A DNA stretch of 64,000 nt from Ignavibacteriales bacterium (GTDB lineage Bacteria; Bacteroidota; Ignavibacteria; UBA10030), in contig JAPLFQ010000020.1 of assembly GCA_026390595.1 (NCBI GenBank), positions 62,001 through 126,000 on the forward strand. Direction: 5' to 3'. Shown here in pieces: positions 1 to 8,067 of this stretch. Under the pieces are notes generated by a model. That model was given only the letters and a program-made list of their open reading frames with translations. It searched no databases and was not told where the DNA came from. The position numbers were made by a program, and so were the translations under genes. Position 1 is the first letter of the stretch, and each line of letters starts with the position of its first letter.

Positions 1-477
1 TTTTGGGTTGGCATACATCATCAGGATCTCGCCGCTCTTGTCGAAAACGTAGTCGTACCCCTCTTCGAGCGCGACGTCCTGAATCGCCTTGAAGACTCTG
101 TCCTGGACAGGCTTCATCAGCTCATTCTGCTTCACGAACATGTCGCCGTTCTGGCCGAACTTTTTGTTTCTGTATTCCGCGATCTTCGCATCGATGTCGC
201 GCAGTTCTTTTTCGGCGTCGACGCGGCGTTGCTCCGTCATGATCAGCTTGCGCTTTTCATAGTCGTCGAACTTCTTCTGCCAATCCTGCTGTAATTTGTT
301 CAATTCCCCCTGCCAGTCGACCACAAACTGATCCAGCTGCTTCTGCGCATCCTGCGCGTCGGGCAACTGTTTCATGATTGCATCGGTCGTCACGTAGGCG
401 ACTTTGACCTGGCTCATCACCAGTGACGACATGGCACATGCCAGGCAGATCGAGATCCACACCATACGTTTCATCAT
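1..477 (-). CDS. OmpH/Skp family periplasmic chaperone (3' end outside window)
   Basis: This is a periplasmic chaperone of the OmpH/Skp family, which holds unfolded outer-membrane proteins on their way to the Bam machine. About 159 residues are visible; the 3' end lies beyond the window edge. It starts with ATG at 477 (a second ATG follows at 474), nine bases after AAAGG, and opens with a hydrophobic signal peptide. The remainder is rich in K, Q, E and D, as expected for the coiled-coil arms of Skp, and the visible end carries the family-typical segment DYVFDKSGEILMMY. It follows a second OmpH gene and bamA on the same strand, so all three are probably co-transcribed. The family call is firm from composition, signal peptide and context. 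The two paralogues cannot be told apart functionally. Confidence 0.85.
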   Translation of the reverse strand, partial: MMKRMVWISICLACAMSSLVMSQVKVAYVTTDAIMKQLPDAQDAQKQLDQFVVDWQGELNKLQQDWQKKFDDYEKRKLIMTEQRRVDAEKELRDIDAKIAEYRNKKFGQNGDMFVKQNELMKPVQDRVFKAIQDVALEEGYDYVFDKSGEILMMYANPK

Positions 478-543
478 CACACCGCACCTTTCTGCGCGTT
501 CAAAGAATCTCAAGACTCCCCATGGCACAATGGCCCGAAGATC

Positions 544-1083
544 TTACTTCGTCTTTCCCGCTGCGCCCCTCTTCAGCCGATCGATGACCTTGTACGTAAG
601 ATCGACTTTTGCATCGGCATACAACACGTTGGCGCGGTCGAACACGAACGTGAATCCGTCTTCCTTCGCGACTGCTTCGATTGAACGGAGAACTTTTTCG
701 CGGATCGGCGTAAGGCGTTTCTCACGTTCCTGTGCCGCTTCGCCGGTACGAGTATCAAGTTTCGCCGTGGCGAATTCGCGCAGTCTTTGATTCAGCTCAC
801 CGAGGCGCTTCTCTTCCGCATCTTTCTTGATCTGAGCCATCACGGATGATTGTTTCTGATATTCCTCGACCTGTTTTGCGAGATCAGCCTGCATGGCTGC
901 CACGGAATCCTGCCACCCTTTGACCAGGGCATTCAATTCTGCGGACGCCTTCTGAGCTTCGGGCAATTCTCCAAGAATTTTTTCGGAATCTACAAACGCA
1001 GCCTTCGTTGCCTGTGCTGTCGCAACACTGACGGAAAGAAGGAGCGCTGCAACGAGTGCGATAAAGATGAGAAGGTTCTTCAC
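544..1083 (-). CDS. OmpH/Skp family periplasmic chaperone, second copy
   Basis: A 179-residue OmpH/Skp-type chaperone for outer-membrane proteins in the periplasm. I place the start at GTG 1083, with GAGG five bases upstream, because this puts a clean signal peptide (VKNLLIFIALVAALLLSVSV, cleavage after ATAQA) at the N-terminus; an upstream in-frame ATG at 1173 would bury the signal and overlap the end of bamA. The mature part begins with the typical AAFVDSEKILGELPEAQ motif and continues as a charged coiled coil. The C-terminal VFDRANVLYADAKVDLT segment matches the conserved OmpH end. It lies 53 bases after bamA and 66 bases before the other ompH copy. Tandem OmpH genes behind bamA are common in Bacteroidota-like genomes. 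Confidence 0.88.
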   Translation of the reverse strand: MKNLLIFIALVAALLLSVSVATAQATKAAFVDSEKILGELPEAQKASAELNALVKGWQDSVAAMQADLAKQVEEYQKQSSVMAQIKKDAEEKRLGELNQRLREFATAKLDTRTGEAAQEREKRLTPIREKVLRSIEAVAKEDGFTFVFDRANVLYADAKVDLTYKVIDRLKRGAAGKTK

Positions 1084-1136
1084 GGTATCCTCAAAATGAA
1101 GTGATCGATTAGAGTGGTTAACAAAATGCTGGAGAA

Positions 1137-3482
1137 TTAGAATCCTTTTCCGAATTGGAAGTGGAAACGCCATCCGGGCGGGGCACCGCTTGGTGCCGGG
1201 GCATCAAAACCATAGCCGTAGTCAAAACCAACCATCCCAATCGGGTTGATGAGAAGGCGCACACCGACACCGGCTGACCGGCGAAGGTCCATCGGGTCGG
1301 TTACCTTTGGCTCCTTCCAGACATTTCCAGCTTCTGCAAACATGAGAGCGTAGATTGGGATCGGGTTGATCGACAGCGCGAATCTCAGCTCCGCCGAGTG
1401 CTTGAGCATCGACAATCCTCCGCTCGCCGGTCCCACTCCGCGGTCTTCGTAACCGCGCAACGGAGTAGTGTTGAAGTACCCGAGGCCGGTCCCCCCCATG
1501 AAAAAGACGTCCGTGGGTTGAATCCGGGGATTGTCGCCAATACCAAAGACAAAGCCAAGTGTGCTCGAAACCGCAAGGGCGATGCGATTCCCCCCCAGGA
1601 TCGGGATATACCAGTCCGCGTTGAAGATGTGCTTTGAGAAATTCACATTGCCGGGTAGAAACCCGCCGGAAAGTTCTGTGAGCAGAGAGAAACTTGAGCC
1701 CCGCGTCGGGAAGATTGGACTGTCCGTACTGTTGCGGGAAATTACCTGCGAAATGCCAACTTGCGTGGTGATTCCTTCCAGGTAATACGAGCCGCCGGAG
1801 ATCACATCGTTTCTCTGGAACTTCAGCGTCCAGTCACCACGGAAGAGATAGTCGGGCCATTTGAACCGGCGACCCACGCGAACCGACGCTCCGGTCAACC
1901 TCAGATCATAGTAGAAAACCTGCCGTTGATCGAAAAGATTGACACCGAGCAGAGTCGGTGTATCGAACATCCACGGCTCTGTAAACCCTATGGAAAACGT
2001 TCTGTACCGGCTCCCCTCACCAAACTGCCAATCGAAACTCAGTTGCTGCCCTGCGCCACCGCGCAGCGGCTCCTTCAGGGAGAAATTGTTGAACGTGAGT
2101 CCAAGAGCGCCATTGAACCCGAAGTAACCGCTGTAGCCGACCGACATGTTGAACGTGTCGCTCGACTTCTCCTCGACGGCGTACTCGAGATCGACAGTCC
2201 CTTTCTCGGTATCGAGGTTGCGCGTGTCGGGCTTGATTTTCTCGGGATTGAAGTAGTTCAGCTGAGAGAGCTGCCGCGCGCTTCTGATCACTCCCTGGCG
2301 GCTGAAGAAATCTCCGGGAAGCGTGAAGAGTTCCCGGCGGACGACCTTCTCATACGTTTTCGTGTTGCCCGTGATGCTTACCCTGCCGATCCGGAATTGA
2401 TTCCGTTCCCGCATATGGATCGTCACGTCGAGGCTGTCTCCCGACACCGGGGTTTCCTCGGGTTCGGCCTGGAACATCAGATACCCATTGTCCATATAGA
2501 GCGAAGACACGTCTGTTTCTTCCTCGCTCCTGTACAGGTTCTTCTCGAACTTCTCCTTGTCGTAGATGTCTCCCCTCAGGAACCCCAACCGCTGCGTAAG
2601 AACTTCAGCCGGATAGACGGTGTTTCCGTCCCAAATAATATTCCTGACACGGTACTGGGGACCCTCATGTAGGAACAAGTCGATCGTCATGTATTGCTTG
2701 TTGGTGTCGTACGAGATGGAATCTGCCAGGATTTCGGCGTCACGGTAGCCGTTCTTCTGATAGAAATTCAGGATGAGGCGCTTGTCCTCAACGTATTTCT
2801 TCTTGTCGAACTTGTTGCTTGCCCAGAATTTCCACCAGGCTCTCTCCGCCGTTTCCTTCATGGCTCCTTTGAGGTCCTCATCATCGTAGCGCTTGTTCCC
2901 ATGAAAGCGGATCCGGTCGATCTTGACTTTTGGACCTTCGACGATAGTGAGCCGAAGTGTGACACGGTTGCCGGTCGAATCTTTGATCAGTGCAGGCTTG
3001 ATCTCCGCATTCAGATAGCCATCTTCGGAGTATTTCAACCGCAGCATTCGCACGATCAGAGACAGATCCTGCGCCGTGACAATTTGCCCTTTGACGAGGT
3101 TCACGCGCTTCATCACTTCGTCTTCGTTGAGCTCATCATTGCCGACGATTTCGGTTTTCTCGAGCCGGGGATTTTCCTTTACGCGGATAAGAAGATAGAT
3201 GCCTTCAGGCGTGCGATTCTCGACCAGGATCTGAACATCGTCAAAAAGGCGGAGCCCGTACAGCCGTTCGATCGCGGTCCGGGTTTGCTCACCCGGAAGG
3301 GTGATTTCATCTCCTACTTTCAGACCCGTATTAGCGATGATCGCGGCAGGGTCGGATGAACGCTGGCCTTCGACAGAAATGCCGAGCACCTTCAGAACTT
3401 CCGGACGCTTCTGCGCATGCAAGGACGCGCACCATAGCAATGCCATGGAGGCGAATAGAACTAGTTTAAGGCTTCGAAGCAC
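1137..3482 (-). CDS. bamA: BamA, outer-membrane protein assembly factor
   Basis: BamA is the Omp85-family barrel that folds and inserts beta-barrel proteins into the outer membrane. The 781-residue product has a signal peptide (cleavage near ASLHAQ), an N-terminal periplasmic half of repeated POTRA domains (about residues 30-440; each with the pattern hydrophobic strand, I-x-G-N-x-x, two helices), and a C-terminal 16-strand barrel (about 460-781) ending in aromatic F-H-F-Q-F-G-K-G-F. The conserved barrel-lid segment is seen as PLRGYEDRGVGP. It starts with GTG, inside the last codons of uppS (17-base overlap), which suggests translational coupling; GGAAAGG lies a little upstream. Length and architecture are normal for the family. 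The downstream OmpH chaperones deliver its clients. Confidence 0.96.
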   Translation of the reverse strand: MLRSLKLVLFASMALLWCASLHAQKRPEVLKVLGISVEGQRSSDPAAIIANTGLKVGDEITLPGEQTRTAIERLYGLRLFDDVQILVENRTPEGIYLLIRVKENPRLEKTEIVGNDELNEDEVMKRVNLVKGQIVTAQDLSLIVRMLRLKYSEDGYLNAEIKPALIKDSTGNRVTLRLTIVEGPKVKIDRIRFHGNKRYDDEDLKGAMKETAERAWWKFWASNKFDKKKYVEDKRLILNFYQKNGYRDAEILADSISYDTNKQYMTIDLFLHEGPQYRVRNIIWDGNTVYPAEVLTQRLGFLRGDIYDKEKFEKNLYRSEEETDVSSLYMDNGYLMFQAEPEETPVSGDSLDVTIHMRERNQFRIGRVSITGNTKTYEKVVRRELFTLPGDFFSRQGVIRSARQLSQLNYFNPEKIKPDTRNLDTEKGTVDLEYAVEEKSSDTFNMSVGYSGYFGFNGALGLTFNNFSLKEPLRGGAGQQLSFDWQFGEGSRYRTFSIGFTEPWMFDTPTLLGVNLFDQRQVFYYDLRLTGASVRVGRRFKWPDYLFRGDWTLKFQRNDVISGGSYYLEGITTQVGISQVISRNSTDSPIFPTRGSSFSLLTELSGGFLPGNVNFSKHIFNADWYIPILGGNRIALAVSSTLGFVFGIGDNPRIQPTDVFFMGGTGLGYFNTTPLRGYEDRGVGPASGGLSMLKHSAELRFALSINPIPIYALMFAEAGNVWKEPKVTDPMDLRRSAGVGVRLLINPIGMVGFDYGYGFDAPAPSGAPPGWRFHFQFGKGF

Positions 3483-4308
3483 TTTTCAGGAACCTTTCCA
3501 TCCCACGCGGCGTGGCTACGCTGCTGGATTCGTCTTTTTGAAGCTGCTCACTCACCATCCCAAACCGTCGTTCACGGCGTTGATAATCAGCCACTGCTTC
3601 ATACAACTGCTTCCGCCGAAACCCCGGCCAATACTCCTGAGAAATAAAGAGCTCACTATAGGCAATCTGCCATATCAGAAAGTTACTGATCCGGTACTCA
3701 CCGCTGGTGCGAACCAGCAGATCCGGGTCGGGAAAGTCTTTGGTCGAAAGGTAGCTTGTAATAAGTTCCTGGGTGATCTGATCCTTCTTGAGGTGGCCCG
3801 ACCGGACATCATCGACCATCCGCTGCACAGCGTTCGTGATATCCCACCTTCCGCTGTAGCTGAGCGCCAGGATAAGTGTCAGCCCCTTGTTCTCTTTCAT
3901 TTTCTCGATGCCGTCGAGCAGCTCATCCTGAACATCCTGCGGCAGGGATGCGATGTCTCCGATCGCCTTCAGTTTCACCTCGTTCTTGTGCAGGCGGTCT
4001 TTTTCGTCTTTCAGGGCTTTCAGGAGCAGCCGCATAAGGAAGGAAATCTCTTCTTTCGGCCTTTTCCAGTTTTCCGTTGAAAAAGCATAAAGGGTAAGAT
4101 ACCTAACCCCAAGCTGACCGCACGCTTCCACGATATCCCTGACAGAATTCACCCCTTCATGATGGCCGGCAATTCGCGGAAAGCCCTGTTTCTTGGCCCA
4201 ACGACCATTTCCGTCCATTATGATTGCGATGTGCCGGGGAATGTCCCCGGACCCGCGGAGCTGATCCTGCAGCTTTTTATCGTTTCCTGTTGCCTTTTCG
4301 AGCGCCAA
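3466..4308 (-). CDS. uppS: Isoprenyl transferase (undecaprenyl diphosphate synthase)
   Basis: A cis-prenyltransferase that condenses isopentenyl diphosphates onto farnesyl diphosphate to make undecaprenyl diphosphate, the lipid carrier for cell-wall and LPS sugars. The family signatures are present in order: IAIIMDGNGRWAKKQGFPR (catalytic Asp), YLTLYAFSTENWKRP and RTSGEYRISNFLIWQIAYSE. It has 280 residues, near the usual 230-260 with an N-terminal extension. The best start is TTG at 4308 because AGAGG stands six bases before it; no good ATG lies upstream. The gene heads the minus-strand cell-envelope operon uppS-bamA-ompH-ompH and is preceded by a clear sigma-70-type promoter. Confidence 0.95.
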   Translation of the reverse strand: MALEKATGNDKKLQDQLRGSGDIPRHIAIIMDGNGRWAKKQGFPRIAGHHEGVNSVRDIVEACGQLGVRYLTLYAFSTENWKRPKEEISFLMRLLLKALKDEKDRLHKNEVKLKAIGDIASLPQDVQDELLDGIEKMKENKGLTLILALSYSGRWDITNAVQRMVDDVRSGHLKKDQITQELITSYLSTKDFPDPDLLVRTSGEYRISNFLIWQIAYSELFISQEYWPGFRRKQLYEAVADYQRRERRFGMVSEQLQKDESSSVATPRGMERFLKSASKP

Positions 4309-4347
4309 CCAGTCCTCTTTATCAAACCTTATTATGACGTAACGAAA

Positions 4348-4376
4348 AATTTAAGCTTTTTCGCTTGTAAAGTCAA
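4348..4376 (-). promoter_or_regulatory. Sigma-70-type promoter of uppS-bamA operon
   Basis: Read on the minus strand, TTGACT (-35) and TAAATT (-10) are separated by exactly 17 bases, placing the transcript start about 30 bases before the TTG start of uppS. Its partner for clpC lies on the opposite strand of the same intergenic region. The two promoters together account for the 263-base gap. Confidence 0.7.
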
Positions 4377-4456
4377 AGAAAAGTTTGCCCCATCTCCCAA
4401 AGAATTGCAGATATGACTTAAAGAAGAATCGAAGTGTTTGGCTCAAATTGGCTGCC

Positions 4457-4485
4457 TTGACTGCACTTTCAAAAATGGTTATATT
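4457..4485 (+). promoter_or_regulatory. clpC: Sigma-70-type promoter of clpC
   Basis: TTGACT and TATATT are separated by 17 bases, giving a predicted transcript start near 4492 and an untranslated leader of about 80 bases. No CtsR-type or CIRCE-type repeat was recognised near it, so heat-shock control is not supported by the sequence. Confidence 0.7.
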
Positions 4486-4571
4486 TACCAAGGAAACTCA
4501 TTGAGAGTCTTTTGCGTTGTTAGACGTATGAAGTGGCATAACCGATCAACCCATTTGAGGTGAGAGTTTCG

Positions 4572-7073
4572 ATGGAAGGTAATTTCTCCAACCGTGTACA
4601 GGATGTAATCCGGCTGAGCCGTGAGGAAGCGCTGCGTTTAGGTCACGATTACATCGGGACGGAGCATTTGCTTCTCGGCATCATCAGGGAAGGCGAAGGG
4701 ATCGCTGTCAAGATACTGCGAAATCTCGGTGTGGATCTCTATAAACTGAAGAAGGCAATCGAAGATACCGTACGGACATCGGGCGGGACGTTGACAATTG
4801 GCAACATTCCACTGACAAAGCAGGCCGAAAAGGTCCTGAAGATTACGTATCTGGAAGCGAAACTCTATAAGTCGGATGTCATCGGTACAGAGCACCTCTT
4901 GCTTTCTCTGCTGAGGGACGATGATAACATAGCGGCGCAGATCCTTCACCAGTTCAATGTCCATTACGACGTCGTCCGAAACGAGCTCGACAACATCATC
5001 TCGGGCAAGCCTTCATCACCCCCTACCCCGCATGCAGCTGAGAAGAAGCAGGATAAGTCAAAGACCCCTGTTCTCGACAATTTTGGCCGCGATCTGACGA
5101 AGCTCGCGATTGAGGACAAGCTGGATCCCATAGTAGGGCGGGAAAAGGAAATTGAGCGGGTGGCACAGGTCCTGAGCCGCCGCAAGAAGAACAATCCGGT
5201 TCTCATAGGGGAACCAGGTGTGGGAAAGTCGGCGATAGCCGAAGGGCTCGCCCTCCGCATTACACAGAAGAAGGTCTCCAGAGTCCTGCACGACAAGCGA
5301 GTCGTGACGCTCGACCTCGCTGCGCTCGTTGCCGGTACCAAGTATCGGGGACAGTTCGAGGAGCGGATGAAGGCAGTGATGAACGAGTTGGAGAAAGCTA
5401 AGGACGTTATTCTCTTCATCGATGAACTCCATACGATTGTCGGTGCCGGGGGAGCCAGCGGCTCGCTGGATGCCTCCAACATGTTCAAACCTGCCCTCGC
5501 ACGCGGCGAACTCCAGTGCATCGGAGCAACGACGCTGGATGAATACCGGCAGTACATCGAAAAAGACGGTGCGCTTGACCGCCGGTTCCAGAAGATCATG
5601 GTCGACCCGACAAGTGTCGATGAAACCATACAGATCCTGATGAATATCAAGCAGAAATATGAGCAGCACCACGGGGTCCGCTATTCTGATCAAGCGATCG
5701 ACGCCGCAGTTCGCCTGAGCGACCGTTATATTACGGACCGCTACCTGCCGGATAAGGCGATCGACGTCATGGATGAAGCCGGATCACGGGTCCACCTTGC
5801 CAATATCGTGGTCCCGAAAGAGATCCTGCAGCTCGAGGAAGAGATTGAAAAGATCAAGCTTGCAAAGAACCAGGTGGTGAAGAATCAGAACTTCGAAGAA
5901 GCTGCACGCCTTCGTGATCTGGAGAAGAAGTTGTTCAGCGACCTTGAGATCGCGAAGCGGGAGTGGGAACTCAAGGCACAGGATGTTGTGTACGATGTGA
6001 GCGATGAAACCTGCGCCGAAGTCGTATCGATGATGACGAGCATCCCGGTCAACCGGGTGGCGCAAAGCGAATCAGAAAAGCTGCTCAAGATGGAAGATGC
6101 GCTCCGTGGTGTCATCGTTGGCCAGGACGAAGCGATCACGAAATTGACGAAGGCAATCCGCCGCACGCGCGCCGGCCTCAAAGATCCAAAGCGTCCCATC
6201 GGATCGTTCATCTTCCTGGGTCCAACCGGCGTCGGGAAAACCGAGATGGCCAAGGCTCTCGCACGCTACCTCTTTGATTCAGAAGAGTCGCTGATCCGTA
6301 TCGATATGAGCGAATACATGGAAAAGTTCTCCGTGTCTCGCCTGGTCGGAGCGCCTCCGGGATATGTCGGGTACGAAGAAGGCGGCCAGTTGACGGAAAA
6401 AGTCCGCCGGAAACCCTATTCCGTGGTGCTGCTGGATGAGATCGAGAAGGCACATCCGGATGTCTTCAACATTCTGCTTCAGGTTCTCGACGATGGCATT
6501 CTCACCGACAGCCTGGGTCGCAGGGTCGATTTCAAGAACACCATTCTCATCATGACTTCAAACATCGGGACGCGGGATATCAAATCGACCGGCGCTATGG
6601 GCTTCGGGACAAAAACCGAGGCGGACAAATACAGCGCCATGAAGGGGCACATCGAGGATGCACTGAAGCGGGTGTTCAACCCCGAGTTCCTGAACAGGGT
6701 CGATGACACAATCGTATTCCACAGCCTCGAGCGTCAGCATATTCTCAAAATCATCGATATCGCCTCGCAGGATCTCATCAAACGCATGGCAGGCATGGGA
6801 ATCGGCATTGAGCTGACGAAACAAGCGAAGGAGTTTCTTTCTGATAAGGGATTCGATCCTGCTTTCGGTGCTCGTCCGCTGCGGAGGGCAATTCAGAAGT
6901 ATGTGGAAGATCCGCTCGCTGAAGAGATCCTGAAAGGATCATTCGCCAACGGCAGTACGATCAAGGTCAGGTTCAACAAGAAGAGTGAAGAGCTGAGGTT
7001 CATGGATTCGAGCAAGGACAAAGGGGGCGATGAGCTGAAGGAGCAGGACGAAGAGGTTGCAGACGCCTCCTAA
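4572..7073 (+). CDS. clpC: ClpC-type AAA+ chaperone/unfoldase
   Basis: ClpC is a ring-forming ATP-driven unfoldase that feeds proteins to the ClpP protease or disaggregates them in the cytoplasm. The 833-residue product has two N-terminal Clp repeats (1-145), a first AAA module with Walker A GEPGVGKS near 213 and Walker B ILFIDELH near 280, a UVR-type coiled-coil middle domain (about 422-454, with [13 protein letters not shown]) that separates ClpC from ClpA, and a second AAA module with GPTGVGKT near 549 followed by the D2-small domain. The ATG at 4572 is preferred over the in-frame GTG at 4560 because AGGTGA stands eight bases before it. It is transcribed alone, between its own promoter and an intrinsic terminator. 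Confidence 0.95.
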   Translation: MEGNFSNRVQDVIRLSREEALRLGHDYIGTEHLLLGIIREGEGIAVKILRNLGVDLYKLKKAIEDTVRTSGGTLTIGNIPLTKQAEKVLKITYLEAKLYKSDVIGTEHLLLSLLRDDDNIAAQILHQFNVHYDVVRNELDNIISGKPSSPPTPHAAEKKQDKSKTPVLDNFGRDLTKLAIEDKLDPIVGREKEIERVAQVLSRRKKNNPVLIGEPGVGKSAIAEGLALRITQKKVSRVLHDKRVVTLDLAALVAGTKYRGQFEERMKAVMNELEKAKDVILFIDELHTIVGAGGASGSLDASNMFKPALARGELQCIGATTLDEYRQYIEKDGALDRRFQKIMVDPTSVDETIQILMNIKQKYEQHHGVRYSDQAIDAAVRLSDRYITDRYLPDKAIDVMDEAGSRVHLANIVVPKEILQLEEEIEKIKLAKNQVVKNQNFEEAARLRDLEKKLFSDLEIAKREWELKAQDVVYDVSDETCAEVVSMMTSIPVNRVAQSESEKLLKMEDALRGVIVGQDEAITKLTKAIRRTRAGLKDPKRPIGSFIFLGPTGVGKTEMAKALARYLFDSEESLIRIDMSEYMEKFSVSRLVGAPPGYVGYEEGGQLTEKVRRKPYSVVLLDEIEKAHPDVFNILLQVLDDGILTDSLGRRVDFKNTILIMTSNIGTRDIKSTGAMGFGTKTEADKYSAMKGHIEDALKRVFNPEFLNRVDDTIVFHSLERQHILKIIDIASQDLIKRMAGMGIGIELTKQAKEFLSDKGFDPAFGARPLRRAIQKYVEDPLAEEILKGSFANGSTIKVRFNKKSEELRFMDSSKDKGGDELKEQDEEVADAS

Positions 7074-7099
7074 CCGATGCTGACGATGCAAACTCATGA

Positions 7100-7129
7100 A
7101 ATCCCTCGGTCTTCCGGGGGATTTTTTTT
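7100..7129 (+). terminator. Intrinsic terminator after clpC
   Basis: A 10-bp stem (AATCCCTCGG against CCGGGGGATT, one G-U pair) with a TCTT loop is followed by an eight-T run, 26 bases after the clpC stop codon. Confidence 0.85.
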
Positions 7130-7141
7130 GAGGTCGGGAGA

Positions 7142-7765
7142 ATGATCAAGTCAAAAACACGTATACATGGGCACGGCGTTTTCCTTCTCGTCTACAAGCC
7201 GTATGGAGTTCTTTGCCAGTTCACCGATGAATCCGGGCGCAGGACTCTCAGCGATCTGGGCCCTTTTCCGAAAGACATGTACCCGGTGGGACGATTGGAT
7301 ACCGACAGCGAAGGTCTCCTCTTGCTCACGAATGACGGCCTCACGAAACACCTTCTCCTCGAACCACGATTCGGACATAGCCGGACATATCTCGTTCAAG
7401 TGGAGCGCCTTCCGTCTGAGGACGCATTGAGAACTTTGAGATCGGGAGTTGTCATTGAGGGGCGAATAACGAAACCGGCTGTCGTTGAACTTCTTGCCGA
7501 TGATCCCGGCCTGCCCGAGCGGGAAGTGCCGATTCGAGACAGAAAGAACATTCCCACTGCATGGCTCACGATCTCGCTCACCGAAGGGCGTAACCGCCAG
7601 GTCCGCAAGATGACCGCGGCGGTTGGCCACCCAACTCTCCGGCTTGTCAGAACCAGGATCGGCCCATTGACTCTCTCGGGACTTCAACCGGGCGAACACA
7701 GACTCCTTACCGCAACAGAAGTGTCATCATTGCTCTCGTTCGCGCGGCAATCTCCGACTTCGTAG
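7142..7765 (+). CDS. RNA pseudouridine synthase, RsuA/RluE type
   Basis: This enzyme converts a specific uridine in rRNA to pseudouridine. The RsuA/RluB/E/F family motifs are clear: FLLVYKPYGVLCQF, the catalytic-Asp motif VGRLDTDSEGLLLLTNDG, and ISLTEGRNRQVRKMTAAVGHP near the end. At 207 residues without an S4 RNA-binding domain it resembles RluE, which modifies 23S rRNA helix 89, more than RsuA or RluB. The exact target base cannot be read from the sequence. The ATG is 13 bases after the clpC terminator T-run and GGGAG precedes it closely. It is probably transcribed from a promoter overlapping that terminator or by read-through. Confidence 0.9.
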   Translation: MIKSKTRIHGHGVFLLVYKPYGVLCQFTDESGRRTLSDLGPFPKDMYPVGRLDTDSEGLLLLTNDGLTKHLLLEPRFGHSRTYLVQVERLPSEDALRTLRSGVVIEGRITKPAVVELLADDPGLPEREVPIRDRKNIPTAWLTISLTEGRNRQVRKMTAAVGHPTLRLVRTRIGPLTLSGLQPGEHRLLTATEVSSLLSFARQSPTS

Positions 7766-7880
7766 CCGATTCAGCAACTCTCCCCCAAACACATTCAGCT
7801 TGCCAATTGGACTTGACCATGATTCTCTTGCGGGACGAAACTGTCACCAGGGTTCGTTGACGTATTGGGGTTGAGGCGAG

Positions 7881-7920
7881 AAAAATAAAAAACCCCGACG
7901 CGCACCGTGAGCGTCGGGGT
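7881..7920 (-). terminator. Intrinsic terminator, minus strand
   Basis: A perfect 10-bp stem ACCCCGACGC/GCGTCGGGGT with a nine-base loop (7892-7920) is followed on the minus strand by a T-rich run (7881-7891). It would end transcripts from the hybrid kinase gene 148 bases upstream, or a small RNA starting in the adjacent hairpin region. The 302-base gap between 7765 and 8068 holds only this element and the next one. Confidence 0.8.
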
Positions 7921-7933
7921 CAGGGAGGTTGTT

Positions 7934-8050
7934 ATGAACCCGCCCAAGGTAGGAACGAAGAGCGGGTTCGTATTTCTTAACACAAGAGTGCCGAATATTG
8001 TTCCGCAAAAAAGAAAAAAATATTCACCGGTAACCTCTTGTATGTCATAA
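7934..8050. other. Hairpin plus possible 38-codon leader ORF
   Basis: GAACCCGC (7936-7943) and GCGGGTTC (7962-7969) can pair around an 18-base loop. On the minus strand this hairpin is followed by the perfect terminator at 7881-7920, the layout of a small structured RNA. On the plus strand an ATG at 7934 sits five bases after a strong GGGAGG and opens a 38-codon frame ending at 8050, which overlaps the end of the kinase gene by nothing. Either reading is possible and neither is proven; the product of the plus-strand frame resembles no family I know. Confidence 0.3.
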
Positions 8051-8067
8051 GCTTACGCATCCGACGG

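Noticed and set aside
1761-2672. Long plus-strand open frame (303 codons) opposite bamA
   Set aside because: It lies entirely antisense to a well-supported gene and its translation has no family features; codon composition of the bamA strand explains it.
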